Assembly: GCA_964019165.1 (NCBI GenBank)
Contig: OZ025272.1
Location: 8,184,493 to 8,248,492 of the forward strand
From: Mastigias papua
Lineage: Eukaryota > Cnidaria > Scyphozoa > Rhizostomeae > Mastigiidae
Reading direction: 5' to 3'
DNA: 64,000 nucleotides
The notes beneath the pieces are model-generated. The model was not told the origin of the DNA, did no database searches, and saw only the letters and a program-made list of their open reading frames with translations. This document shows positions 12,301 through 23,154 of this stretch, piece after piece. Made by a program: the position numbers and the translations under genes. The first letter of the stretch is position 1. Each line of letters starts with the position of its first letter.

Positions 12301-15300
12301 TAGTCCTTTTGCATACCGAGTTATTTTTGTACAACTTGTATTGATGTCTTTCTATATTTGTTATTTTTAGTTGAAGCCTCATAATGTTGGAGTTTCAATT
12401 GCATTTCCACCAGATACTGACACTCCTGGATTTGAAAATGAGAATCAGTTTAAGGTACTTATATCTTTTGTACGTAATAGTTTTTACTTGGAGAGGGTAT
12501 TTTAAATCAGAGTGTTTGGCATCCATAGCGTAAATCCTCTAATTGGCCCCCTCGAAAAGCTCCCCTCCAATAGGCCCCCATACTTGAATTACAAATGATT
12601 AATATGCCCTTTCCCCTCAAATCAGCCCATCATAGATCATGATAACTTGAATTACAAATGATTAATATGCCCTTTCCCCTCAAATCAGCCCATCATAGAT
12701 CATGATAACTTGAATTACAAATGATTAATATGCCCTTTCCCCTCAAATCAGCCCATCATAGATCATGATAACTTGAATTACAAATGATTAATATGCCCTT
12801 TCCCCTCAAATCAGCCCATCATAGATCATGATAACTTGAATTACAAATGATTAATATGCCCTTTCCCCTCAAATCAGCCCATCATAGATCATGATAACTT
12901 GAATTACAAATGATTAATATGCCCTTTCCCCTCAAATCAGCCCATCATAGATCATGATAACTTGAATTACAAATGATTAATATGCCCTTTCCCCTCAAAT
13001 CAGCCCATCATAGATCATGATAACTTGAATTACAAATGATTAATATGCCCTTTCCCCTCAAATCAGCCCATCATAGATCATGATAACTTGAATTACAAAT
13101 GATTAATATGCCCTTTCCCCTCAAATCAGCCCATCATAGATCATGATAACTTGAATTACAAATGATTAATATGCCCTTTCCCCTCAAATCAGCCCATCAT
13201 AGATCATGATAACTTGAATTACAAATGATTAATATGCCCTTTCCCCTCAAATCAGCCCATCATAGATCATGATAACTTGAATTACAAATGATTAATATGC
13301 CCTTTCCCCTCAAATCAGCCCATCATAGATCATGATAACTTGAATTACAAATGATTAATATGCCCTTTCCCCTCAAATCAGCCCATCATAGATCATGATA
13401 ACTTGAATTACAAATGATTAATATGCCCTTTCCCCTCAAATCAGCCCATCATAGATCATGATAACTTGAATTGCAAATGATTAATATGCCCTTTCCCCTC
13501 AAATCAGCCCATCATAGATCATGATAACTTGAATTACAAATGATTAATATGCCCTTTCCCCTCAAATCAGCCCATCATGATAACATTGTTACAGATTACC
13601 TTTGTATTTAGACATTTAGGCTATTCTTTTATGTTATGAATAAAAGGAGTCTGAAAAGTGAGTATTTTGTGCTGCATATTTCAAGAATTTTTGTAATAAG
13701 CCTCATTCACTTACCTATAGCTGCTTGCTACATACTTTCGTGGTGTTATGCTGGAGGGTAGCAGTTTATATGCGTTGTTTCTGTTAGAGAGCATTAGTTA
13801 TGTAGTAGTTTCATCATCGACTCTCCAGGAGTGGTATATCTATGATGTTATAAAGTATGTGGCAGACAGTACGTAGTACGCATTCAAAGTCAGATTTATT
13901 AACTATAAGTCTTCTAGGAAGTTCTCTAGTGGAATATCAGTTACAAAGTCAGAACTTGTTGGACATTTTAGGGAGTCCAACCATTATGGATTATAGAGGA
14001 TGTCAGCTTCCAGCTTGCTCTTAGGTCTCTAATAACCGCCCCCCCTGCCTGATTTATTTCGGAAGAAATTTCCAATCTTCCCGCTCTTACTAGGACCCCC
14101 GCTTATTAAATTTTCGCGTTTTCTTAGAAAAGCCTGCAAGAAAGTTGGGTTATACAATTTTTCGATAGATTTTTGTCTATAGACTTGTGGTTTACTGCAT
14201 GTTCACACCTGTAGACATTGTCTACAGAGATGAAGGCGGAAAAACCGGTTGCGACTTGTAAGATGAAACATGGATCAGAAAACACTCATGTGCGTTAGTA
14301 TTGAAGAAAAGGAAAGGGGGCCAAAGAAAGAGACCAAAGTGCTGAAATTTCAAAGGACATTTAACAGTAATACTAATCATTGTAATCCATAAGCTTGATA
14401 TTTTTCATAAGCTTTAGACCAGTTTCTACGCCCCCGCTTATTTCGACCCCCACGCTTATTTCATTTTGAGATTTTTCCAACTCCCCTCCCCAGGTTATTA
14501 TGACCCAACGCTTATTCGGTACCTAACAGTATATGGAGTATTTAGAGAACTTAACGGCTGTAACAATTGTCTGGTGTGTTTTCAGCATACAGCGCTTTTT
14601 ATCTATTCTATTTTGTTTCATCGCTTTTCATTGTACTTTCGTCACGTTTGGCACCACCTATATACTTACCGAATTAATCATTGTTCCTGCATTCACAGCT
14701 TCGGCCCCTTCCCTTTGCTTTCGAATATAATAGCAATTGATAGATGGGCTGCTCATAGGTAAACTTTTTGATACCCCACTGTAATGTAGGTTATTCAAGC
14801 AAGCCTGGTGTAATTGTAGGTTTAGTATTGATGAATATATTCAGCAAAATGTATATTGATTTATTCTTCACTTCAGCTAAAGGAATATGTACCATTGTTA
14901 AGGATAAATATTTATTTATAAGAAGTGTCTTGGGGTAGGAGACTGTTCTTGATACACCTAGAACTAATGAAGATTTAGCTGATCTTTTGATTATTGCAAA
15001 TAACTCTTCTATTCTCTACTTTCGTATTGTTATGAAAGACAGGGTGATAGTTTTTGTTCATATCGTGTTTCTTCTTTTTTCTAGTGTCTAGTATGTTATT
15101 TATCTCATTGTACCGCTATCCATTTATCCATTCCCTTTGAAAACGTCCTTCAGAGCTCCTCCTTCATTTTTTGCTATACCTGTATTCTGGACTTTTAGCC
15201 TGAAGCAACTCGGCAGATTTCGGAAACTGCAGGCCTGTTCTCTCCAGATCAAGTTGCAAAGGTTATCTTTGAAGGGATAATGGTAGGTTATGATTTTGCT

Positions 15301-17070
15301 ACTAAGTTGGTATATTTCTTTTTGACCATAATTGAATATCTTGAGGTGACCCTACTAATATCAGTAGACACATCTCGATGTGGTATAAGTATTGCTCAAT
15401 GTATATATTTAGTGTCGTAAGCATGTAATGGAGTATTACCAGGTTGTTCCTATGTATATAAGCTTTCAAGTAGACTGATAGTATATTTATATTGTAATGC
15501 TCCTAATTGCAAATACAACTTTTGTACTGTCATAATTCTAATAGTAGGTAGTATATATCGCAGAGAACCAGGAAATAATCATGAAACTATTGCGTGTAGA
15601 GTAAGTGTTTCAGAATAGAAGTTTTCTGTGTAGGCAATTATCAGTATGCATGCCCTATCAAGTGTAATTCGATGAAATTTCATAGCCTTGCAGCATCAGA
15701 TTGTTTGTTCCATAGAGCTTTTCTTTTGCAATTATGCTGCCATAGTCAAGCGAATTAATTCATTTAATATTCTACCACTAATACTTCGCATTCTAGAAAA
15801 AATTGTAACTTTTCAAAGGCGTAAATAACTTGGACAAAATAGTAAGGGTCTTCAATTAACGAGTTGTAAATAAATCAACTTTGGAAAAGACATCGTAGTA
15901 CTTTTTAGATTTTAGACTTTTTAGATTTATTGCTACATGCGTCATGTGAAGAGTAGGTTTTGATTGTATGCAGTAAAGCTATTATCATTTTATTATGTTA
16001 CACCCCCTTCGAAAGTGGTGCTACAATCTTGATTAGATTCTTTGATTATTTGTGCAGAATCGCAAGTATCTTATACATTGTGGTACTGATGGGTTTGCAA
16101 TGAACACTTTAACATGTGGAGCAGCTCCACCGTCATCGCTTGGAGAGCTCCTAGTCCAGGTAAATTGCTGGTGATGCTTTTCCATCTGGGATTTCAAAAG
16201 AGATTTGTTAGACACGTTCAAGAGGGACTTCGGAAAGACTGTTTAACATTTTCAATAGGTTTGGGGAGCTTGTGTTTTGTTTTGTAGGGTTTCCGAAGGC
16301 ATCAGATGCTTTTTCTGGTGTTATTTTTGCATACCTTTCGGAATTCGATGCAAGCCATATCATAATTTGAACAGCTTTAATTCACACAAATGATTTTCTG
16401 ATTGTACTGCTATAGTCTAACTTCAATGTAAAGTATGACTGTATGAGACTATGGCACAGTTGCCAGGCAGAACTGTTTTGACTTTTCACTATGCAGCAAT
16501 AATTGCGAATCATATTGCATGCTCAAATGACTGCATAATGACAACTGCTAAGCAGCTGTCAAGATGCTGTCGTTTGAACGTGCAACATGACTTGCAAATT
16601 GGGCTAGAAAACCTTGTCAGAGGTGTAAGCAAATTAGCAATAAGGTGTTGTACAGAGAAGAGGTAATTTTCAAGCAAGAACACTACCCATCCATCTTGTA
16701 TATTGATCCTTAGAATCTCGTTCTTTGATGTGCTAGAGAACTGCCTTTTGAAGTCATTTGTCATCCATTAGTATTGGGATGACAGTGGACTATTATGAAT
16801 AAGATTCGCGTTCAGTGGCCCCTTGTTCTTTTACTGTTTAAAGGATTGTTAGATTCTTCATCCGTTTGATTGTGAAATATAAGGATTGCATGATGAATAT
16901 TAAAAGTTTTCAATATTCATATAACTCATTCGGATTAAATATCTCTTGTGTTTTAGATTTTTCTCATGGGACCCTTGAGGTTGATGATGTTGTTTTATCT
17001 ATGGAATTTCTCACGGATCATTGAAAAATGTACAGAAAAGGAACAAGAACCCAAGAAAAAGCTACAGTAA
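3354..17070 (+). CDS. KDSR: 3-ketodihydrosphingosine reductase, complete, 11 exons
   Basis: Short-chain dehydrogenase that reduces 3-ketodihydrosphingosine to dihydrosphingosine with NADPH on the cytosolic face of the ER, the second step of sphingolipid synthesis. Exons: 3354-3473, 4971-5060, 7058-7117, 8088-8150, 8425-8520, 10703-10816, 11586-11663, 12371-12454, 15199-15282, 16058-16159, 16957-17070 (TAA). All junctions are AG/GT and the sum is 1005 bp, 334 residues (human 332). Residues 1-20 form a hydrophobic N-terminal segment. The cofactor motif TGGSSGIG is at 42-49, NCAG at 124-127, Asn149 in TNYFG, active-site serine in FVSS (174-177), and YAASK gives Tyr190 and Lys194. PPDTDTPGF in exon 8 is a KDSR signature. 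The last exon has a hydrophobic stretch ([12 protein letters not shown]) and a basic tail. Every exon is a multiple of three, so all ten introns are phase 0. Introns carry a MITE-like repeat and a minisatellite. Confidence 0.96.
3522..3805 (+). repeat. MITE-like repeat in KDSR intron 1 (copy A)
   Basis: The segment begins GCAGGGGCGAAAATACTG and ends in a G-run followed by AGTGACAC. It is clearly homologous, in reverse orientation, to 39291-39525: both share TAGATCTCAT, then CGCAGGG(C/T)AATATCCAGTTT and ACAGGG(C/A)AAAA(G/A)TCTC in the same order. The C-run near 3560 and the G-run near 3785 form an inverted repeat, so the copy could fold back. No coding capacity. The transposon superfamily is not identified. 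Confidence 0.6.
10975..11290 (+). repeat. Two diverged direct copies of a G-rich repeat in KDSR intron 6
   Basis: Two blocks about 210 bp apart share the pattern GGGGG, ACT(A/T)CC, AAAGTG(T/C)AC(G/A)AAA(A/G)CGTA, GGAG, and then AAAG(A/…)(A/G)CGTAC. The first is at about 10978-11050 and the second at about 11188-11280. They look like fragments of one repeat family inserted or duplicated in the intron. No coding frame is supported. Confidence 0.4.
12582..13583 (+). repeat. 63-bp minisatellite, 15 full copies plus a partial one, in KDSR intron 8
   Basis: The unit starts ACTTGAATTACAAATGATTA at 12582 and recurs every 63 bp (for example 12645, 12708, 12834, 13527). Copies look identical except for one A-to-G change at 13473 in the fifteenth copy. 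The last copy, from 13527, loses about seven bases near its end. All three plus-strand frames and at least the minus-strand frames I checked contain stop codons, so the array is not coding. Each unit holds a short hairpin, ATCAT-AGATC-ATGAT. The homogeneity suggests recent expansion or ongoing gene conversion. Confidence 0.95.
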
Positions 17071-18239
17071 TGTGGCTTTTAGTTGTGGGTATTACTTATT
17101 TATTCTGATTGTACTGTCCTTTCCTCATTGTCGAAGATTTGGTTTTTCTGTTTTTTTGTAGTTGAATTTTCATCATTTTCTTCATTTAAGCAAAATCTGA
17201 TTGCATTTGTATTTGTTTGCAGATTCCCGCTATTAGCAAAATATCTCTGAAGCAGCTCTCAGATCTAAGTTTGTAGCGCATCCTACAGTTGTTATGCAGG
17301 AAGAATGGGACGCTTGAAATGGTAAAAGTTGCTTATTCTTTGAGCGAGCAGCAGAACAAATCGTATGAATTAAGTTATCATCCATGAACTCTTCATTTAG
17401 AGCACAAAATCAATCAGCTCTATAGTACATTATATGCCTTTCACGCTTAGGACTTTCTTCTTGACTAGACTCGTACGTGGATGTACGAATTATATTGGTA
17501 GATAATGTATTCTGCCGTTGAAATGTTATCATATATCAACATTTAATATCTTATGCCACGAGACTATGCAGAATGATTAAATGAAGTTTTGAAATACTAA
17601 CATAGTCTGTAGAAATTAATGAATAATTCGCAGCATATTTTGGTTTCTTCATGATGTGGCCATTATAAGATAAACGAAACAAAATACAGTGATATCGTTT
17701 GCACTGAGTTACGAGCAGGTGAATTTCATCAAGGCCTTTCGGCATTTTGTAGACCTACTCGGAAGAAATTTGTAGATAGATGTCAATTCAAACCTGCCAA
17801 CAAGATTTTCAAAACTCTGTTGTGAAAAGGACCTTGTAGCATGGGTAACTTTGACCCATATTCTTTTGATGGTTATTTGAAAGTACTGTTTGTGTCATAG
17901 GAAGCATTACACTGGTCAACAATTTTTCAAAAGTTGTTTGCTTCAGACATTAAAAGCATCACTTCTTACATACTTTCAGCTGCTGAATTCAAAAATGGCA
18001 GTTAAAGTTGATGATTAACTCTAAACTTAAAAGATGCAAACGGTTTTACATTTGCGTGTGGATGTATATATGGCAGCCAAGATGCACTACTAAATACAAT
18101 GGTAAAGCTATGCCACATAATCAATATCATTATTGCATCGTTTAGACACAGAATAGCTGTTGTTTAGAACAATAGCCATAGAGCAAATAGCAAGCGATTC
18201 TCACTTTTTAGTGTAAAGAAAGGATAGTCGATGTCTTTT
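17071..18239. other. KDSR 3' flank, no gene recognised
   Basis: AT-rich sequence after the KDSR stop codon, presumably holding its 3' UTR. I see no convincing AATAAA close to the stop and no coding frame I recognise. Confidence 0.35.
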
Positions 18240-19230
18240 CTTGGTCGTTTGGCTTTTTGCTTGCATTCAATAAGTGGGGCATCCCTCGTTACCATTCAGA
18301 GAAACTCTCCAAGCTTTGACGGGCTCCATTTATCCTGGTATCTCCTTTCTATTGCAGACATATCTTGGTGAAATCATTTGCCTTGCTCCTCACTCACTGC
18401 TCCACAGTTCGGCGGAAAGAAATCGAAATTAGAGTCCAAAAATGAGTTTTAAGTGACATATCACACCCTCTACAACTGTATGCTTTTGTCAGGTTTGGAA
18501 ATCAATTCCGTGAAGTTGTCAGCTCTTTTGTTCCCTAGAAATTTTATGACCACCAACTTAAATACTTTCCTCGCAATTTTCTCCTTTTCGAATAGTGTTT
18601 GATCAAATTCACTGTCACGAAGGAGCTGCCTTTTTTGGGGAACCTATGAACACTCCATGCTTTATTTTAACTTCACTTAATCTGGTAAACTTTGTAGGGG
18701 GCACTTGAAACCTGTTCTGTTTTGTCGATGGCCTTCACATAGCTTTTCATTAGCCCCAGATTTATGTGCAATAGTAGTACTGGCGGATGTTGAACGCTTT
18801 TCTCCCAGGAGTCATAAGACATAGTTGAACACTCATCACGAGAGCTACTACCTTTGAGTTGTCATTACAGCTGCTACGAATGTTGATCATAGTTTTTACA
18901 CCTTATAGGCTTTAAATTGTCATTTATGTTTTTCATATGGACTGAATAGCATGAGTTGTGAGATGTGGATTGGAGGTGGATGGTGAAAAGTATGATTCTG
19001 GCCACATTAACAATCGACCACTTATTTTAGAACAACACTTTGTTCATCATCTGAATCAAGTGTAAATTCCCTAGGTGCCTCAGGCACAGGCAGTGTTTCT
19101 CCTTTCGATACTGGACGAATTGATGATGGAATGTCAGTATATGCTTTTACCGACTGGTGGGATCATGCACATTTTGGCATAATGCCATATCTTGAAGGTT
19201 AGAGCCAGTCAACAAATTTTAAGCCGATTT
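18240..19230 (-). pseudogene. Decayed gene of the invertebrate transposon-associated GERFHQD family
   Basis: Read on the minus strand, with several frameshifts and stops, the segment gives a run of motifs in the order expected for a protein family found in many copies in arthropods and other invertebrates. These are DIPSSIRPVSKGE with PVPEAP and DSDDEQ (about 19150-19020), FPKKGSSFV (about 18630), RGCDMSLKTHFWTL (about 18470), FHQDMSAIERRYQDKWSPS (about 18370-18310), and R-DAPLIE (about 18280). The intact family reads GERFHQD then RYQGKWSPSMLADYCW, from memory. No long open frame survives, so it is a relic. Its function is not established; in other genomes it travels with repetitive DNA. Confidence 0.6.
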
Positions 19231-20591
19231 TTGAGCTCAGCGACCTAGAATTAAGCAAGATTAACTTCATTTGTTAACTTCATTAAACAACTTTGCTGTG
19301 GATCAGTGTTTTTAGCAAAAATTTTTCCCTGCTCTGACAAATTGATGGATAATTCTACAAACAGTACACATAGATTAACAGATAAGCTGTTGCCTGTACT
19401 CACGAAATAAAGGATATTCCTTTGGATAAGAGCTAGATTCTCTACACCTTATAAGATCTTTTTTCTTCACAAATATGCTTTAATCTAACTATTGATTTAA
19501 TTGAGTCCTAGCAAGGGTTTTCAACATGGGGCTTCAGTTTGTTGGATAATTGCCTTTCTACATGGAGTTCAGGTTTTAGCTCTGGCTTTGAGAGAATTTC
19601 AATTGCCATTCAACCCATTCATAGACTAGGGGCGAACTTTTGTTACTAAATAATTAGTACTTCTTGACACTTTAATGTAATAGGTTAAAGTTTTTCTTTA
19701 TTTCATTTCTCTAATTAATTATTTACTTCTTTTATATAAAATTTCATTATATCGAGCCTGAAGTCTTGATAAACGCCTCTTAGTACACTCTGCCGTTATA
19801 TTTTGCCTTGTTTTCTTCCTTCTTACACTTCAGATAGATCCTTTAGCGAAAGAAGGCGCTATAGATATGTTATCACCAAACATGCCTCTTCTTTATCATT
19901 TGTTTCTACCTTGCAAAACGGCCTCAATTTCTGATCGCATCATGCAACCTAATGTTTATTGATTCCTTTTGGTAAACAAGTGATGGTGGATTAGATTTAA
20001 GCTCTTTTGTAAGATTGCTTCAGTGCTCCTGTCTATAATCTTTCTTTTGGCGCATTCGTTTCAAAAGCATTGTTAATTTGATAGCAGTCACTTTGTCTTT
20101 TTTACAAGATAACATCAGGCCTCTTTTTAGGTACTATGTTAAAAGGATATCCCATTATATTATAAAAGCTAGTGACAATATCAGTGACGTATTCATTTGG
20201 AAACTATGGATTTGAGTGTATTTAAACTTTTATCATGCATATTATTGTATAAAACAGTTGACTCTCAGGTTCTCAATAGAAGGGATCCATATTAGTATGA
20301 GGAGGTCGGACTGCCCTTTAAAATCCAACAATAGGGATTTATCAACCGCGCGGGGGCAGGTCAAATTGTTGCCTAACCTGTATCAATGCGTTAGTCAACA
20401 GAGGTGAGGGGTGGATTCCTTAAACATATTTTCTAGTAGATAAATGATGTCAGTATATAAGAACAGAGCTGAACTAGTTTAGATATGATATTTTAATAAG
20501 ATTTAAATGAATAATTGCTTTTTCTAGTCAGCGACGCATCAGTGATGAATTGCGGACTCATCGTCAACGTGTAAACGCTTAGGGGAGGCAC
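19231..20591. other. Intergenic DNA, no gene recognised
   Basis: AT-rich sequence between the GERFHQD relic and the LINE fragments. Part of it may be the 3' end of the minus-strand LINE whose reverse transcriptase lies at 20592-21470, but I could not delimit this. Confidence 0.35.
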
Positions 20592-21470
20592 TTATATCCA
20601 ATTCAACCCCTCGTCAACAGTTGCGCTTAGTAATTTCATCTCCATGACTTGATTAATTTCTGAGCCATTCAGTGTAAATTGTCTATGGGATGATATCTTA
20701 TTTCTTCTTCGTGGGTGCCCAATTATCATGTATTCGGTTTTTTGTGGATTAATGTTTAGTTTGTTAATTCTCATCCATTCCGAAATATTCCATATTTCTT
20801 CCTGTGCCATCTCAAGGAGTTCTTCCATGTTATCTGATGTTAAGGTAACATGAGTGTCGTCTGCCTACGTACCCGCTTTGGCTTGTCGAAGGCAACTTTC
20901 AAAATCGTCTATACAGATGATGAATAAGAGCGGGCCTAGACAAGATCCTTGTGGAATAACGCAAGTAATCAAGCTTTTGCTGGACTGTTAGTTTCCTAAG
21001 GAGCATTGCTGTCTCCAATTATTCAGATACGAGGCAACCCAGTTAGCTGCAATACCTCTTACACCGATGGCTTTTAATTTTGTTACCATTATACTGTGAT
21101 TTACAGTATGAAAAGCTTTGTTCAGATCCAGAAACATTGACAACTTCAATTGCTTTTTGTCAATGTTTCCGTACCAATTATCTGTGCAATTTACTAAGGG
21201 TGTTACTGTGGAATGCAATTTACGAAAAGCAGATTGACTTGGTGTCATAATGTTGCCTATTTTTAGGAGATGGTACAGCTGATCGTGTAGGATTCTTTCA
21301 AATATCCTTGCAAAAATGGAGATGATTGAAATGGGCCTATAATTGTTTACATCGCTTTTGTTACCTGATTTGAAAATTATGGCTACCCTTGCTAATTTCC
21401 AAAAGTCTAGGAACGTTCTAGGTTCCATAGAGGAGTTAAAGATTGTAGCCAAGGGATTGCAGATAATTTC
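20592..21470 (-). mobile_element. Broken non-LTR retrotransposon, reverse transcriptase palm
   Basis: The minus strand encodes RT blocks in order from 21452 down to 20592: SGNKSDVNNYRPISIIS, the palm block LSMFLDLNKAFHTVNHSIM, then (about 20965-20900) IPQGSCLGPLLF, the active-site region, and ISEWMRINKLNINPQKTEYM. At the active site the expected Tyr-Ala-Asp-Asp is read as stop-Ala-Asp-Asp (TAG at about 20864-20866), so the copy is dead. The palm is otherwise readable across two frames. It resembles jockey/CR1-type LINEs. No endonuclease or ORF1 is present, as expected for a 5'-truncated copy. Confidence 0.85.
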
Positions 21471-21605
21471 TGCTGCATAACATTCATATCATGAACCCTC
21501 ATTATCATCATGATACTCTTTCAGTTATATGGTTGCATAAATATAGGTATTTGCATAGAAAGCAAGATAAACGAAAATAAACAGAAAACAAACTTTTAAG
21601 CAGAT

Positions 21606-22345
21606 CTACCAGGAGGTCATGTTAGGGGATATGTTATTTCTGTATTGGTTCATTCGTTGGCTCAAGAGTTTTGTTTTCATTTTGTGCTTGAAAAGGTGAG
21701 TATATTCCTCATTTCCAATGGCGTTTGGGATATCATTCCAGATCTTTGCACCGACGGACGTAAAACTCTTTCTTGAGGGTTCCAACCGTTGTTTTGCTAT
21801 CTGGAGATAATCTATTCTACGATTTTCGTATTTTGAGATATGAGTTCTCCTCGTAAGCTTCCCCTTCAGATTTTCTGGACACTTTTTCTTGAGAATCTTG
21901 TGTACCATTATGACCCGGCCATATGTGACAATCCTCTCAACGTTTATCCGTTCGGATGGTGTCTGATCCTTAACTGGGGCTGATTCAATGATGTAAAATG
22001 CCCTACTCTGCATCTTCTGCAATGGGCAGATTGTTTTTCAAGCAAATGACCCCATATTAAGTTTCCATATCTCAGGTGGCTTTCTATCAAGGCTTGGTAG
22101 ACAAGAAACAGTTGTGGTTGCGGTGGTATTTCTCTGAGTTTTCTGATGGAATTGACCCCTCCTTTCAGTTTTCCTTTAACTGTTTTGTATTGTTAGCTCC
22201 AGGATAGACTCTCATATATTTTTGGACCTAAGTATTTTGTCTTTCTTACCCGTTTGACTTCGTCTTTGTCAATTTCTAAGTTGCCAATGTCAGAGATTTT
22301 TACTCAGTTGCTTGTCATTACCAATTAACATGCACTCGCACTCTT
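21606..22345 (-). mobile_element. Second broken LINE fragment, RT thumb and C-terminal region
   Basis: On the minus strand, from about 22340, the thumb can be read through frameshifts: EIDKDEVKRVRKTKYLGPKI, then GGVNSIRKLREIPPQ and YQALIESHLRYGNLIWGHL. An open C-terminal part follows (22022-21606) with the LINE-typical SFTSVGAKIWNDIP near its end. Because this is the C-terminal part lying upstream of the palm at 21452, it belongs to a different copy from the 20592-21470 element. The two are arranged head to tail. Confidence 0.8.
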
Positions 22346-23154
22346 CTGTTTATAGATGCCCTCATGATCTGTTTTCAGGTTAGTAGGCGATAGGCCTCTT
22401 TAATAAGAAGACCCCTTAAAACGTGACATGTATGGCTTTCTCTTAGTTTGCTTGTTTTTCTTTTTTGGTACCAATGATGCAACAGCTCTTGCAATTTATG
22501 TCGCATTATGATCTTGTACAGATTTTCCAATGCGAGTGGGATAATATTAAATGGGTCCAAGATAACGCAAGAAGTTATGAATTCACTGGGTGATTTGATG
22601 TAAAATCCGGGAGGATTTACATAAGTCACAAACTTAGTAAGTTCCTCCTTTTCTATCAAATACCGGAGATTATTTTCTGCTATGAAATTTCCCAAGTGTA
22701 ATAGTTGCATTTTATTGCGCCGTTTCTGGTTCCCTCGAGTTGCTCGTATTTCACTTTTTACGTAAAGACCGTTGTAACATAGATTCAGATGCTGTGACCA
22801 GAAACATCAGAGTGTTAATTCAGAAGCTGACAAACTTAATACCGTTGGGGTTCTTATCAACTTTGAAAGATCTTTAATTCGCTATTTCAAACAGATTTTG
22901 ATTTGTATATTGGTTCTAGTGCTAAAGTTAGCTCAAGAATTGGGAAAAGGCACAGTTATTAACCAATCAAAGCTGCTCCCTATGAAAATCTCGTGATTAA
23001 ATTGAGTGTTTAGCTACTCTTGAACGAAGCCTTGACGTACTAAATTTAAGTCAAAGAGAATAAGTTGCATGCAAGATGACGAGATCAAGGTAAAGGAAGA
23101 GCATAAATTGTTATCAAATTTAGATCCACAGAAAATATCATCATCATCACCATT
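22346..23154. other. Spacer with an unidentified 111-codon frame
   Basis: The minus strand keeps an open frame at 22375-22710 with segments such as TKFVTYVNPPGFYIKSP. I do not recognise it. The NPPGFY-type segment faintly recalls Tudor-like folds, but the similarity is too slight to name. It could be a remnant of a host exon or of a transposon ORF. The remainder shows nothing. Confidence 0.25.

Noticed and set aside
12582..13583. The 63-bp array considered as coding tandem repeats (63 is a multiple of three) or as a CRISPR array
   Set aside because: The frames checked on both strands are closed by stops in every unit, and there are no unique spacers between repeats. The host is eukaryotic.
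22375..22710. 111-codon frame with NPPGFYIKSP, considered as a Tudor-like exon
   Set aside because: The resemblance is limited to a few residues and no second Tudor motif or gene context is present.
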